NCBI RefSeq assembly: GCF_003182355.1
Contig: NZ_QGTW01000001.1
Location: 496,001-560,000 of the forward strand
Source: Cytobacillus oceanisediminis
Lineage (GTDB): Bacteria > Bacillota > Bacilli > Bacillales > Cytobacillaceae
Direction of reading: 5' to 3'
DNA length: 64,000 bases
The translations under genes were made by a program, and so were the position numbers. Below the pieces are notes generated by a model. It was not told the DNA's origin. It did not search any database and was given only the letters and a program-made list of their open reading frames with translations. How positions within the stretch are numbered: the stretch's first letter is position 1; the number at the start of each line of letters is the position of its first letter. Of the stretch, positions 8,323-17,149 are shown in pieces.

Positions 8323-8670
8323 ATGAGTACTTTACTGAATTCGTTAACAACAGAGCTTCGAAGAGGCACGCTGACATTAGCTGTATTGAGCCAGTTGCGG
8401 ACACCACAGTATGGATATTCACTTGTTCAGTTATTGGAAGACTCAGGAATAAATATTGACCAAAGCACCTTGTATCCGTTGCTTCGCCGGTTGGAAAAAC
8501 AGGAGTTAGTGACAAGCAGCTGGGACACATCGGAGAGCAGACCGCGTAAGTATTATGTGTTAAGTGAGCTTGGATTGGAGACCTTTTTGCAGTTAAGAAA
8601 GGAATGGATAAAGAATTCGAAAGAACTTTATGCATTATTAAAAGGGGATGAGGAAGATGAATTTAATTGA
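8323..8670 (+). CDS. PadR family transcriptional regulator
   Basis: 115 residues. A PadR winged helix runs from about residue 12 to 85: ELRRGTLTLAVLSQL, then YGYSLVQLLEDSG, then STLYPLLRRLEKQELVTS and a RPRKYY wing. Members repress adjacent genes, often in response to envelope stress or small hydrophobic molecules. GAGGTGGG precedes the ATG. The gene overlaps or abuts the HAAS membrane protein downstream, a standard two-gene unit in which the regulator and the membrane protein are co-transcribed. Confidence 0.92.
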   Translation: MSTLLNSLTTELRRGTLTLAVLSQLRTPQYGYSLVQLLEDSGINIDQSTLYPLLRRLEKQELVTSSWDTSESRPRKYYVLSELGLETFLQLRKEWIKNSKELYALLKGDEEDEFN

Positions 8671-9661
8671 CGTTTATATACAGGAAGTCACTCGCAGGCT
8701 GCCTGAGAAAAGCCGTGCTGATATCGCACTCGAACTGCGTTCAACGATTGAGGATATGCTTCCTGATGATAACACTGACGAGGATATAAAGGATGTCCTT
8801 AAGAAATTGGGAAATCCTGCAGCATTAGCGAGCGGATATCGGGATCAGCCGATGCATTTGATTGGACCGCGTTATTTTGATGTTTATGTCTCGCTATTAA
8901 AAATGATCTTTCCCATTGCCGCGGCGATCGCGCTGATTTCCGTTGCTGCTGAATTTATTTTTGATTTCAGCCATGATGATACAGTCGTGAATGTGGTGCT
9001 CCACTTCATGGGTGAAGGAATATGGAGACTCATCGAAGTGGCCATCCAGGTGTTCTTCTGGCTGACGATCGTCTTCGCCATTATCGAACGGGTAGATAAA
9101 GGAAAAGATCAGCATCCATTATCACCAAGTTTAAAACCATGGACTCCTGATGATTTGAAAAACATCCCCTATATCCCGAAGAAAAAAGCGATTGCGAAGT
9201 GTGAGGTTTTTGGCAGTTTAATGTGGACAGCGATATGGGCGACACTCTATTTTTATGCCGACCGCCTTATGGGTATCTATAGAGGCGGCGGAGAAGGACT
9301 GGAATTCAAAATTCCAGCAGTCAATCAAGAAGTTCTGCTCGGCTATTGGCCGATCGTTGTTGTCATCATAGCACTGGAGGTAGGATTGGCTCTTTACAAA
9401 TTAATTGTTGGCCAATGGACGAAAAAAATGGCCCTTGCCAATACCGTTCTTGAACTATTCGCAACCGTCGTTTTCATCTTCATCGTATTGAATCCCAATT
9501 TACTCCAGCAGGAATTTATAACGTTTATGACGGACTTATTTTCGATAACAGCTGCACAATTTAAAAATTGGCTGATTGGCAGCATGATCATCACATTTAT
9601 CATTTTTTCAGGCATTAGTATCTTTGATGGCATCCGTAAGTCTAGAATTCCATCTCGATAA
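8657..9661 (+). CDS. HAAS-domain membrane protein
   Basis: About 334 residues. The N-terminal 65 residues (YIQEVTRRLPEKSRADIALE and LKKLGNPAALASGY) form the HAAS helical domain found next to PadR regulators. Then come about seven hydrophobic segments. The function is unknown; HAAS proteins are thought to be membrane partners in PadR-controlled stress systems. Start choice: ATG 8657 has AAAGGGGATGAGG at workable spacing, whereas ATG 8648 lies inside that site. The gene overlaps the PadR reading frame by 14 nt and ends at a strong terminator. Confidence 0.85.
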   Translation: MNLIDVYIQEVTRRLPEKSRADIALELRSTIEDMLPDDNTDEDIKDVLKKLGNPAALASGYRDQPMHLIGPRYFDVYVSLLKMIFPIAAAIALISVAAEFIFDFSHDDTVVNVVLHFMGEGIWRLIEVAIQVFFWLTIVFAIIERVDKGKDQHPLSPSLKPWTPDDLKNIPYIPKKKAIAKCEVFGSLMWTAIWATLYFYADRLMGIYRGGGEGLEFKIPAVNQEVLLGYWPIVVVIIALEVGLALYKLIVGQWTKKMALANTVLELFATVVFIFIVLNPNLLQQEFITFMTDLFSITAAQFKNWLIGSMIITFIIFSGISIFDGIRKSRIPSR

Positions 9662-9695
9662 GCATTTTGCGCAGCAAATCTATTTGCCTATTAAA

Positions 9696-9734
9696 AGAAA
9701 CAGACACACTGAAAAGCACAGTGTGTCTGTTTCT
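9696..9734. terminator. Terminator of the PadR unit
   Basis: A 16-bp perfect stem (AGAAACAGACACACTG at 9696-9711 with its complement at 9719-9734) and a 7-nt loop, followed by CTTTTC. It serves the plus-strand pair and possibly the minus-strand purU. Confidence 0.85.
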
Positions 9735-9878
9735 CTTTTCTAATTGATTGCTGTTTTTATTTATAAATTTTGCCCGTTGATTAAATTTAGTTAGCAGTTG
9801 AAAAGCAACAAACTCATTAAGCCATTACTTGTTCAGGTCAGCGGTCTTTACGTTTGCGGTGAAGTCTGCTCCTTTTCC

Positions 9879-10778
9879 TTAAAAAACAATCGTTTTGTTT
9901 TCATGGACAATAATTCGGTCTTCTAAATGCCATTTAACCGCTCTGGCAAGAACACTTCGTTCAATCGAACGTCCGCTCTTTTTTAGATCATCTACATGAT
10001 CCCGGTGGTCAACACGCTTGATATCTTGTTCAATGATTGGTCCTTCGTCAAGATCGTTTGTAACATAATGAGACGTTGCCCCAATTATTTTTACTCCGCG
10101 CTGATAGGCTCGATCATAGGGCCTCGCACCAATAAATGCAGGAAGGAAAGAGTGATGAATATTAATGATCTTGAATGGATGAGCCCCAACAAAGGCTGGC
10201 GTCAAAATCTGCATATATCTTGCTAATATGATTAAGTCAATATCAAATTCTTCTATAAGCTGCAGCTGTCTTTCTTCCACTTCCTCTCTATTTTCTTTAC
10301 TTGCAGGTATGTAAAAGAATGGAATATGCAAGGATTCTGCAATATGTCTTGATTCCTCGTGATTGCTCACAATAAGAGCGATGTCGGTAAGCAAATCACC
10401 ACTTTGCCATTCCCATAACAGCTCACGTAAACAATGAAGTTCTTTTGATACAAAAATAGCTGTCTTCTTCAATTCATAAACAAATGCCAGTTTCCATTCC
10501 ATTGAAAATGTTTCTGCGATTATCTGAAATTGACTCTTCAGCACTTCTTCTTTCGCCTGTAAACCGGGACATTCAAATTCGATTCGTATAAAAAAGGTGC
10601 CCCCCTCTGGATTTGTTGAATATTGACTCGATTCAATAATATTAGCACCATGCTCGAACAGAAACTTGGATACAGCCGAAACAATACCCGGTTGATCAGG
10701 ACAACTGATAAGCAGCCGGCCCCTGTTTTTTTGACTTTCTCTAAATACTTGAAGTTGATCTTGAATAGCTGAATTCAT
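9879..10778 (-). CDS. purU: Formyltetrahydrofolate deformylase
   Basis: 299 residues. An N-terminal ACT domain (LLISCPDQPGIVSAVSKFLF, residues 22-41) is followed by the formyltransferase-fold domain with the catalytic Asn-His-Asp set in IINIHHSFLPAF and the SHYVTNDLDEGPII segment. PurU hydrolyses 10-formyl-THF to formate and THF, clearing excess one-carbon units. Here it lies beside an amine-demethylase-type flavoprotein, where such a valve would be useful, because oxidative demethylation loads THF with methylene or formyl groups. A good ribosome site precedes the ATG. The functional link is inferred from neighbourhood. Confidence 0.93.
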   Translation of the reverse strand: MNSAIQDQLQVFRESQKNRGRLLISCPDQPGIVSAVSKFLFEHGANIIESSQYSTNPEGGTFFIRIEFECPGLQAKEEVLKSQFQIIAETFSMEWKLAFVYELKKTAIFVSKELHCLRELLWEWQSGDLLTDIALIVSNHEESRHIAESLHIPFFYIPASKENREEVEERQLQLIEEFDIDLIILARYMQILTPAFVGAHPFKIINIHHSFLPAFIGARPYDRAYQRGVKIIGATSHYVTNDLDEGPIIEQDIKRVDHRDHVDDLKKSGRSIERSVLARAVKWHLEDRIIVHENKTIVF

Positions 10779-10841
10779 ATGAATCTCCTTTTTTTAATTT
10801 TATTAACTATAATAGACTTATTGTTATTATTTTAAAAGAAG

Positions 10842-10977
10842 ATTCTTATATTTTATAAAGTTTTTTATTTGGGTATGATGGGATATAAAGCTTGGATTAA
10901 AGCTAAAATTGGATTCGAGCTTCCAGAAAAGGATCGTGTCTATCCTGCAAATAATAAAGTTGCCCTCCAACGGTGAG
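10842..10977 (+). pseudogene. Possible C-terminal remnant of an unknown gene
   Basis: A plus-strand frame, with ATG pair at 10875 and 10878, encodes GYKAWIKAKIGFELPEKDRV followed by YPANNKVALQR and a TGA. The frame is open back to 10836. No ribosome site precedes the ATGs. The sequence is polar and protein-like and ends immediately before a hairpin, as a genuine gene end would. I do not recognise the family. Confidence 0.25.
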
Positions 10978-11006
10978 TTAATTCTTAAACACACCGTCAG
11001 AGGGCA
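10961..11006. terminator. Terminator-like hairpin
   Basis: TGCCCTC plus ACGGTG on the left pairs with CACCGT plus AGGGCA on the right, with two small bulges. It lies downstream of the minus-strand oxidoreductase gene. The T-tract is weak on both sides. Confidence 0.55.
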
Positions 11007-11072
11007 CCTCATTGGTGGTCCCTTTTATCGCAGATTATGGGCAGTACCTACCCCACTGATGAAAGTTTCACT

Positions 11073-13085
11073 TTATTTCGCAATAGATGTATTTCCATCC
11101 TTTTGCAGTGGGCTATTCTGGATGCCCAGTTTTAATGAAATCATCATTCCTTCATATGTGGCTTCTTCTAAAGTTCTAGGTGCCAAACAATCCCCTATTT
11201 GATAAACCTCGGGAGCCAGATCTTTAATTTGTTCATATAACTCCACATTCGGGACTCGGCCTAGCGATAGGACAATAGAGTCCCAATCTTTGATACTCTC
11301 TTTTTCATATGAAAACAAGTTTCGAATAACCGCTTCGTCATCCTTTATCTCACCTAAATCATGGTGAGGAATCATGTTAACCTTTAATTGATAAAGCTTC
11401 TTTAAGTATTCATTGCGCAAGTACTGGTGGACTTCCTCCCCAATGTGGAGCTTAGAAGAAATCATGGTTACCTGATGTCCTTTTTCTGCTAAATCTATTG
11501 CTGCTTCTATTGCTGGCCAATCCCCTGTAAAGTCAAAGACTAATACATGTTTCCCTATCGTTTTGCTCCTATTATAAAACCAATCATCTGCCGTTAGAAT
11601 TCTTGGATCACGAATTCCAGGGATAGTTGGAATAAATGGCCGTGAACCGACAGCACTGAAAATCACATCAGGATTGATTTTCAAAATGTCTGTTGGCTGT
11701 ATGCTGCAGCCAAGGTTAACCTTAACTGTACTTATGGCTAGCTTTCTCGTAAAGTTGTCCAGCATGCTTTCAGCTAATTCATGTCTCATTGGGGCACGCC
11801 TTAATGTACGCAATAATCCGCCGATTTCCTCTGCTTTATCTGCTAAAATGACCTCGTGGCCAAATTCATCTAAAGTAAGGGCCGCTTTTAAACCAGCTGG
11901 GCCCGCACCAATGACGAGAACTTTCTTTTTCTCTCTAGGAGCTTTCTTCAGAGCCTCGACTTCTCTTTCTTTTCCTGTTGATGGATTTTGCACACACCCA
12001 ATAACCAATCCTTTATGGTAATGGCCAATGCATGCTTGAAGGCAGCCAATACAGGCATCAATTTTTTGATGATTTCCTGATTTCGCTTTATTGGGCATCT
12101 CAGGATCAACGATTAATGAGCGGGTCATTCCTACAACATCCGCTTTTCCTGCTGCGACAATCTGCTCCGCTTCTACAGGGTCTACGATACGTGAACCAAC
12201 AAAGACTGGTACTGCACCCGCCATGCGAATTTTAAATGCTTGAGGGGTAAGGTAGGCATGCTTCATTGGGGATGGCGGCACAATATGGGTAGAACCTGCA
12301 TAAGTACTGGAATCTCCAGCAGTGACATCAATAAAATCCACTCTTACTCGGTCCACCAAATATTCCACTATTTTGACTGCATCCTTAACATCCGTTCCAT
12401 CCATCGTCATTTCATCTGCACTCATTCGAATCCCGACAGTGAAATCCTCTCCTGCTTCCTCCCATACCCGCTCCATTACTTCAACAATAAATCTCATCCG
12501 ATTTTGGAAGGATCCCCCGTATTCATCAGTCCGAAGATTGGTATGCTCTGACCAAAACTGTGCAGGAAGATATCCATGTGAACAGCATATTTCTACCCCA
12601 TCCAGTCCCCCGGCCTTTGCTAATTTGGCAGATAGCGCAAAACCTTCAATGACCTCTTTAATTTCTTCAACACTCATCGGTCTTGGCATGGTGCCGAATC
12701 GCAGGCTTGGAACAGCAGAAGGAGCCCAGGCTGCCCCCTTATATTCACTCGAGACGACTTCCCTTCCCCCATGAAACAATTGCTGAAATACTTTTGTTCC
12801 GTATGGATGGACTTCATTCGCAAGTTCCAAATAAGCAGGTATAACCTTCTCATCATATCCGGCAATCGTATTCGTTGTAAGCATCCCCGATGGATGAACC
12901 GCCGCAGCTTCGAGGATCAGGAGTCCAGCTCCGCCTCTTGCCCTTTCAACATGATAGGCTGTCATATCCGGGGTTGGGATTCCGTCGATGACATGATTGG
13001 TTTGATGGGCTGTACTTAAGATTCTATTGCTCAATTCCGTATTTCCAATAGAAACGGGACTAAATAAGTGCTTAAATTGTGACAT
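11073..13085 (-). CDS. OYE-type FAD/FMN/4Fe-4S oxidoreductase, amine-demethylase-like
   Basis: 670 residues from ATG 13085, which follows GAAGGAGCG. Residues 1-345 form an FMN TIM barrel (LFSPVSIGNTELSNRILSTA, then QFWSEHTNLRTDEYGG). A cysteine set CIGCLQACIGHYHKG plus a further Cys gives the 4Fe-4S site (about 355-375). The rest is an FAD/NAD module with VLVIGAGPAGLKAALTLDEF and the closing IGDCLAPRTLEEA. This is the trimethylamine dehydrogenase / 2,4-dienoyl-CoA reductase / N-methylproline demethylase superfamily. Its sigma-54 promoter, activator, PurU and symporter suggest catabolism of an N-methylated compound. The exact substrate is unknown; a dienoate or enoate reductase role is the main alternative. 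Confidence 0.82.
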   Translation of the reverse strand: MSQFKHLFSPVSIGNTELSNRILSTAHQTNHVIDGIPTPDMTAYHVERARGGAGLLILEAAAVHPSGMLTTNTIAGYDEKVIPAYLELANEVHPYGTKVFQQLFHGGREVVSSEYKGAAWAPSAVPSLRFGTMPRPMSVEEIKEVIEGFALSAKLAKAGGLDGVEICCSHGYLPAQFWSEHTNLRTDEYGGSFQNRMRFIVEVMERVWEEAGEDFTVGIRMSADEMTMDGTDVKDAVKIVEYLVDRVRVDFIDVTAGDSSTYAGSTHIVPPSPMKHAYLTPQAFKIRMAGAVPVFVGSRIVDPVEAEQIVAAGKADVVGMTRSLIVDPEMPNKAKSGNHQKIDACIGCLQACIGHYHKGLVIGCVQNPSTGKEREVEALKKAPREKKKVLVIGAGPAGLKAALTLDEFGHEVILADKAEEIGGLLRTLRRAPMRHELAESMLDNFTRKLAISTVKVNLGCSIQPTDILKINPDVIFSAVGSRPFIPTIPGIRDPRILTADDWFYNRSKTIGKHVLVFDFTGDWPAIEAAIDLAEKGHQVTMISSKLHIGEEVHQYLRNEYLKKLYQLKVNMIPHHDLGEIKDDEAVIRNLFSYEKESIKDWDSIVLSLGRVPNVELYEQIKDLAPEVYQIGDCLAPRTLEEATYEGMMISLKLGIQNSPLQKDGNTSIAK

Positions 13086-13124
13086 GTTTGATCGCTCCTT
13101 CGAAAATCTTTTACTTACATAACA

Positions 13125-13140
13125 AGCAAAAAACATGCCA
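13125..13140 (-). promoter_or_regulatory. Sigma-54 promoter of the demethylase-like gene
   Basis: On the minus strand the bases read TGGCAT-GTTTT-TTGCT, which matches the -24/-12 consensus TGGCAC-N5-TTGCW with one change. It lies 40 nt before the start at 13085 and faces away from a divergent sigma-54 activator gene. Confidence 0.75.
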
Positions 13141-13246
13141 AACCTTTCTCATCAGGTGATTTCTTTAAATTAGCTGAGAAAAACGCAATATTTTAATGTA
13201 ATTCTTAATATTCACACAAAAGGTGTTGTACAATTACTTAAAGACC

Positions 13247-13282
13247 GAACCTTTTTTGCATCAGCTGTTGCAAAAAAGGTTC
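13247..13282. promoter_or_regulatory. Putative enhancer (UAS) for the sigma-54 activator
   Basis: A perfect 14-bp inverted repeat, GAACCTTTTTTGCA and TGCAAAAAAGGTTC, with an 8-nt centre. It lies about 107 bp upstream of the -24 element at 13135. The flanking genes are transcribed away from each other, so it cannot be a terminator of either neighbour, and its position is right for an enhancer site. Confidence 0.6.
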
Positions 13283-13389
13283 ATACTCCTTCAGCGCTTG
13301 CCTCATATAAGTTTAAATCCACCATTCAAGAAATACATAAACCTATCCGATGCAAAATGTGTTCAATTTTTTATAAAGGAAGTGAAAAA

Positions 13390-15159
13390 ATGGCTGATAA
13401 AAAAAATAAAGCGGTGCCTGTTTTAGATCATGTCCAAATAAAAGAATTAGAAAAATGGCTCCCTTTTCAAAAGCATCCCATTGTGATTGTAGATAAGGCC
13501 TTTCGATTAATGGGTGTCCTGGATAAAGAAAGTTTTTGGAGAAAAGCAGCAGACGGAGGAAATGAAGCCATAGGAACATGCACGAATTCCCGTTTCTTAA
13601 GAATTCAATCACTGTCAGAGGCAGCGGAGGAAGATCTCCAGAAATATGATTATTTTATCGTGGAAAAAGACCACCAGTATTTTTGCTATACTGCAAATGA
13701 ACTAACGGCATGGCTATATATGGAGAAAATGAATGGGCTGATGAATATCAATCAATCTCTCCAGGAGGAATTAGATAGAGCACTTAGAAAAAATAGAGAT
13801 CTTAAACAAATTCTTAATTCTTCTTATGATGAGATATTTGTTACAGACGCAGAGGGCAACGTTCTATTTGTCAGTGATTCCTGTAAACATTTTACCGGAC
13901 TTCCCCCTGAAGCTTATACCAATAAAAACATCCGGGAACTGGTACATATGGGCATCATCAAAGAATCTGTCACATTAAAAACGATGAAAACACTCACAGT
14001 CCAAACAGCAGAGCAAAAATACCCAAACGGAAAGACCGTTCTGGCAACAGCTAAACCCGTCTATGATGACGAAGGAAAATTATATCGAATTGTTACAAAT
14101 TCGCGGGATATTTCTGAGCTTGCAGAAATAAAAAGAAAATTATTAGAAAGCCAAACCATTCAGCAGGAGACACAACCCATCGTTCAATATAGCATAGGCG
14201 AAAAAAGTTTTATAACGCAATCTGCAAATATGATATCCGCATTGAAATTAGCTGAAAAAATCGCTCCTTTGGATTCTTCCGTCTTTATACATGGTGAATC
14301 AGGTGTCGGGAAAGGTGTTTTAGCCAGAATTATTCATGAGCATAGCCCGAGAAAGAAAAAGCCATTTATACAAGTGAACTGCGGTGCGATCCCTGAAAGC
14401 TTAATAGAATCAGAATTATTTGGCTATGAAGCGGGAGCCTTTACGGGGGCAAGTAAACGCGGAAAGGCTGGCATGGTTCAGTTGGCTGACGGAGGCACCC
14501 TCTTTTTAGACGAAATTGGGGAAATGCCATTGGAACTGCAGGTTAAGATTTTGCATTTAGTTCAGGATAAAACCTTCAAAAAAGTGGGCGGTACGGATGA
14601 AAAGAGAGTTGATATCCGGATCATATCTGCGACCAATAAAAATCTGCTGCAAATGATAGAGGAAAAAACCTTTCGCCAGGATCTGTATTATCGTTTACAT
14701 GTCGTCCCTCTGCGGATCCCTCCTTTACGGGAACGGAAACAGGATATTTTATTATTAACCGATTACTTCCTTGAACACTTTAACCAAAAATACTCTCAAT
14801 TGGTTGAATTAGATGTCAATGCAAAGCTATTTATACAGCTGCAGGAATGGCGCGGGAATGTAAGGGAATTAGAAAATTTTATTGAACAAATTGTCGTCAC
14901 TGCTCAAAAACAAATCATAAGTATTGAAGATTTGCCTCTTGCTATGAATCAGCGCACACACCATGAAATTCAATTCCCTTCTCACCTGATGCCATTAAAA
15001 AAGGCGGTTGAAGAAACGGAAAAGCAAATTCTTTCTTATGCCTTAACGAAATACAGCTCAACAAGGAAAATAGCCAAAGCCCTTGGAGTGAATCAAACGA
15101 CCATCATGCGGAAGCTCCATAAATACCAATTGGCTCAAAAAAGGACAGAAGAAATATAA
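13390..15159 (+). CDS. Sigma-54 dependent activator with PAS domain
   Basis: 589 residues from ATG 13390, after AAAGGAAGTG. Residues 1-105 are a divergent input region. A PAS domain (about 110-245) contains ILNSSYDEIFVTDAEGNVL. The AAA+ domain (about 270-505) carries Walker A GESGVGKG, the sigma-54 contact loop GAFTGA and Walker B DEIGEM. A Fis-type helix-turn-helix closes the protein (TRKIAKALGVNQTTIMRKL). It should switch on the promoters at 13125 and 15180, which flank it on both sides. The ligand sensed by PAS is unknown, presumably the pathway substrate. Confidence 0.92.
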   Translation: MADKKNKAVPVLDHVQIKELEKWLPFQKHPIVIVDKAFRLMGVLDKESFWRKAADGGNEAIGTCTNSRFLRIQSLSEAAEEDLQKYDYFIVEKDHQYFCYTANELTAWLYMEKMNGLMNINQSLQEELDRALRKNRDLKQILNSSYDEIFVTDAEGNVLFVSDSCKHFTGLPPEAYTNKNIRELVHMGIIKESVTLKTMKTLTVQTAEQKYPNGKTVLATAKPVYDDEGKLYRIVTNSRDISELAEIKRKLLESQTIQQETQPIVQYSIGEKSFITQSANMISALKLAEKIAPLDSSVFIHGESGVGKGVLARIIHEHSPRKKKPFIQVNCGAIPESLIESELFGYEAGAFTGASKRGKAGMVQLADGGTLFLDEIGEMPLELQVKILHLVQDKTFKKVGGTDEKRVDIRIISATNKNLLQMIEEKTFRQDLYYRLHVVPLRIPPLRERKQDILLLTDYFLEHFNQKYSQLVELDVNAKLFIQLQEWRGNVRELENFIEQIVVTAQKQIISIEDLPLAMNQRTHHEIQFPSHLMPLKKAVEETEKQILSYALTKYSSTRKIAKALGVNQTTIMRKLHKYQLAQKRTEEI

Positions 15160-15179
15160 ATTAACTGAATTTTTGGAAT

Positions 15180-15195
15180 TGGCACGGAATTTGCA
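15180..15195 (+). promoter_or_regulatory. Sigma-54 promoter of the symporter operon
   Basis: TGGCAC-GGAAT-TTGCA is a full match to the -24/-12 consensus. It starts 20 nt after the activator stop codon and 43 nt before the small gene at 15238. Confidence 0.9.
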
Positions 15196-15237
15196 TTGTA
15201 TATTATTGAATCTACTATATGAAAGGGAGTGAAATGG

Positions 15238-15378
15238 ATGGGTGAATTGCTATTTTGTTTTGGCTATGGAGGGTCACTAATCGTTCTGGGCTTCATTACA
15301 AAAATCTTTGTTCGGAAAATGGAAGCAGATATCGTTTCCAATCACACAGAAATACAGGAAGAAAAGGTGGGGATGTAA
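15238..15378 (+). CDS. Small symporter accessory membrane protein
   Basis: A 46-residue protein: ATG at 15238 after AAAGGGAGTG, stop TAA at 15376. A single hydrophobic helix (FCFGYGGSLIVLGFITKIF, about residues 6-24) is followed by a charged tail ending EEKVGM. The symporter gene begins at the very next base, and its ribosome site lies inside the last codons of this one, so translation is probably coupled. Tiny one-helix proteins encoded before sodium:solute symporters are a known pairing; a stabilising or regulatory role is inferred. Confidence 0.7.
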   Translation: MGELLFCFGYGGSLIVLGFITKIFVRKMEADIVSNHTEIQEEKVGM

Positions 15379-16983
15379 TTGATTTTTACCATTGGTATTA
15401 TTGTTTCATTTATTCTGTATGTCCTTATCGGGATTGTCCTATCTAAAAAAGTAAAAACGTCAGAGGAATATTATGTTTCTGGAAGACAAGGATCCACCTT
15501 GATGGTAACAGGTATGCTCGTTGCTTCCTTTTTAAGTACCGTTTCCTTCATGGGAGAAGCTGGATTTTCGTATGAAGGCTACCCTATTCTCCTGCTTATC
15601 CTGGTTATCTTCAATGCAACTGGTTATATCATTGGGGTCTTCTTTTTTGGACGATACTTGCGGAGAAGCAAATCGTTAACTGTTTCTGAATATTTTGGTA
15701 ACCGCTTTCAATCCAATAAAGTGCGAATGGCCGCAGCGATCACAACGATCCTTGGAATAACTGCTTATTTAGTTGCTGTTACACAGGGTGGTGCATTGCT
15801 GCTTTCTGAAATCTCTGGGGTCTCCTACACCATCGCTTTACTCATTATGTGGCTGGTATATGCTTCATTCACCATCCTTTCTGGCGCAAAAGGGGTTATG
15901 GTGAATGATACCATTATGTTTTTCCTGTTTTCTTTAGCTACTTATATTTCCTTCCCTTTTATCATTAACAATGCGGGCGGTTTTCCGGAAGCGATTGTGA
16001 AAGCAGCCACCAATCCGGAACGGCCGGATTTATTAAGCTGGCATGGCATCACGGGTCCAAATGCTTATATGGGTGAACCATGGGAAGCATTAATTTGGGC
16101 CATCATATTAGGATTAGTTTGGTCAGCTGTCATTGCCATTAGCCCTTGGCAGAGCAGCCGCTACTTAATGGCTAAAAATGAACATGTAGCCATTCGTTCC
16201 GGAGTTTTGGCAACGGTTTCAATCATAGCCATTTACCTATTCCTGCATCTGAGCATTTCATCCATCACAACAGTAAAAGCAGATATTAACCCCACTGAAA
16301 AAGTATTTATCTGGGCTGCCATGAATATGGTGCCGAAATGGCTGGGAATTATTATTGTAAGCGGAATCATGGCTGCAGCCTTATCATCCTGTGCAAGCTT
16401 CCTTCAATTAATTGGCAGCAGCATCACCAGAGATATACTGGAACAATCCAGGAATAAAAAATACTCCGACCAAAAACTGCTTCGCATAAGCCGAATTTCC
16501 ATGATCATCACGAGTATTGTCATCCTACTCATTGGGCTCTGGCAGCCGCCGTCGATCATGTGGATTGGCTATTTCGCTGCCACCCTATTTGCGGCTTCCT
16601 GGGGACCAGTGGCGTTTGCAAGTGTCTTCTCTAAAAAAGTAACCAAAACAGGAGCTCTGTGGAGTATCATTGCTGGATTTTTAGGTGTAGTACTCGGAGA
16701 AACGCTGAAAAAATTCGGAGTAGTGCTTCCAGTCTATTTTAACCCTGTCATTATTGGTGTGATTCTTAGTTTACTTGCTCTATATCTCGGGTCAAAATTC
16801 GGTAATATCTCAACAGCAGAACGGAACTTCCAGCAAAACATTTTAACACGTCCATTGGAAGAGAATGAAAAAGAAGAGATGAAAATAACGAAAAGATATC
16901 CTGCGATTTTAATAGGAAGCGGTGTAGCTATTATTATCCTTACCTTTGTGTTTTATTATTGGCCGCTTACACTGGCTATGTAA
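15379..16983 (+). CDS. Sodium:solute symporter (SSS family)
   Basis: 534 residues with about thirteen membrane segments. The N-terminal part is typical: YVLIGIVLSKKVKTSEEYYV, then VASFLSTVSFMGEAGFSYEG, then SEYFGNRF. A TTG start at 15379 follows AGGTGGGG. SSS carriers use a sodium gradient to import amino acids, betaines, sugars or carboxylates. Control by a sigma-54 promoter shared with its small partner, next to a demethylase-like enzyme, suggests it imports that enzyme's substrate. It ends in a weak hairpin at 17006-17025. A 3' fragment of a near-identical gene lies at 25851-25900. Confidence 0.9.
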   Translation: MIFTIGIIVSFILYVLIGIVLSKKVKTSEEYYVSGRQGSTLMVTGMLVASFLSTVSFMGEAGFSYEGYPILLLILVIFNATGYIIGVFFFGRYLRRSKSLTVSEYFGNRFQSNKVRMAAAITTILGITAYLVAVTQGGALLLSEISGVSYTIALLIMWLVYASFTILSGAKGVMVNDTIMFFLFSLATYISFPFIINNAGGFPEAIVKAATNPERPDLLSWHGITGPNAYMGEPWEALIWAIILGLVWSAVIAISPWQSSRYLMAKNEHVAIRSGVLATVSIIAIYLFLHLSISSITTVKADINPTEKVFIWAAMNMVPKWLGIIIVSGIMAAALSSCASFLQLIGSSITRDILEQSRNKKYSDQKLLRISRISMIITSIVILLIGLWQPPSIMWIGYFAATLFAASWGPVAFASVFSKKVTKTGALWSIIAGFLGVVLGETLKKFGVVLPVYFNPVIIGVILSLLALYLGSKFGNISTAERNFQQNILTRPLEENEKEEMKITKRYPAILIGSGVAIIILTFVFYYWPLTLAM

Positions 16984-17005
16984 GAAGCTATTCATTATTT
17001 AAAAA

Positions 17006-17074
17006 GCACCCTTATTAAAAGGTGCCTGTTCCCCTAGTACGGAACCCTTACAAGGATTAGGGACTGGGGACAGG
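17006..17074. repeat. Terminator hairpin plus CCTGTTCCCC-type inverted repeat
   Basis: A short GCACC/GGTGC hairpin just after the symporter is followed by the arms CCTGTTCCCCTAGT (17025-17038) and ACTGGGGACAGG (17063-17074). The second part resembles the GGGGACAGGCACC-like intergenic repeats common in this group. A shorter trace (CTTGGGGACAAGCAC) occurs near 25829. Confidence 0.45.
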
Positions 17075-17149
17075 AACTTATTTAATTAATTGACAGCTTT
17101 ATCTCATTTTAGTAACCCTTTGGCCAAAATGGGGATGACATTTTTCCCT

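Noticed and set aside
8246-8635. Minus-strand 129-residue frame over the PadR gene
   Set aside because: It covers the PadR coding sequence and its operator. The PadR motifs are clear and this frame has low-complexity sequence.
11674-12774. Plus-strand frames of 100-150 residues opposite the OYE/FAD oxidoreductase
   Set aside because: They lie wholly inside a well-supported gene on the other strand, lack ribosome sites and show no family motif.
13343-13612. Minus-strand frame over the start of the sigma-54 activator
   Set aside because: It is antisense to a well-supported gene with a ribosome site and intact motifs.
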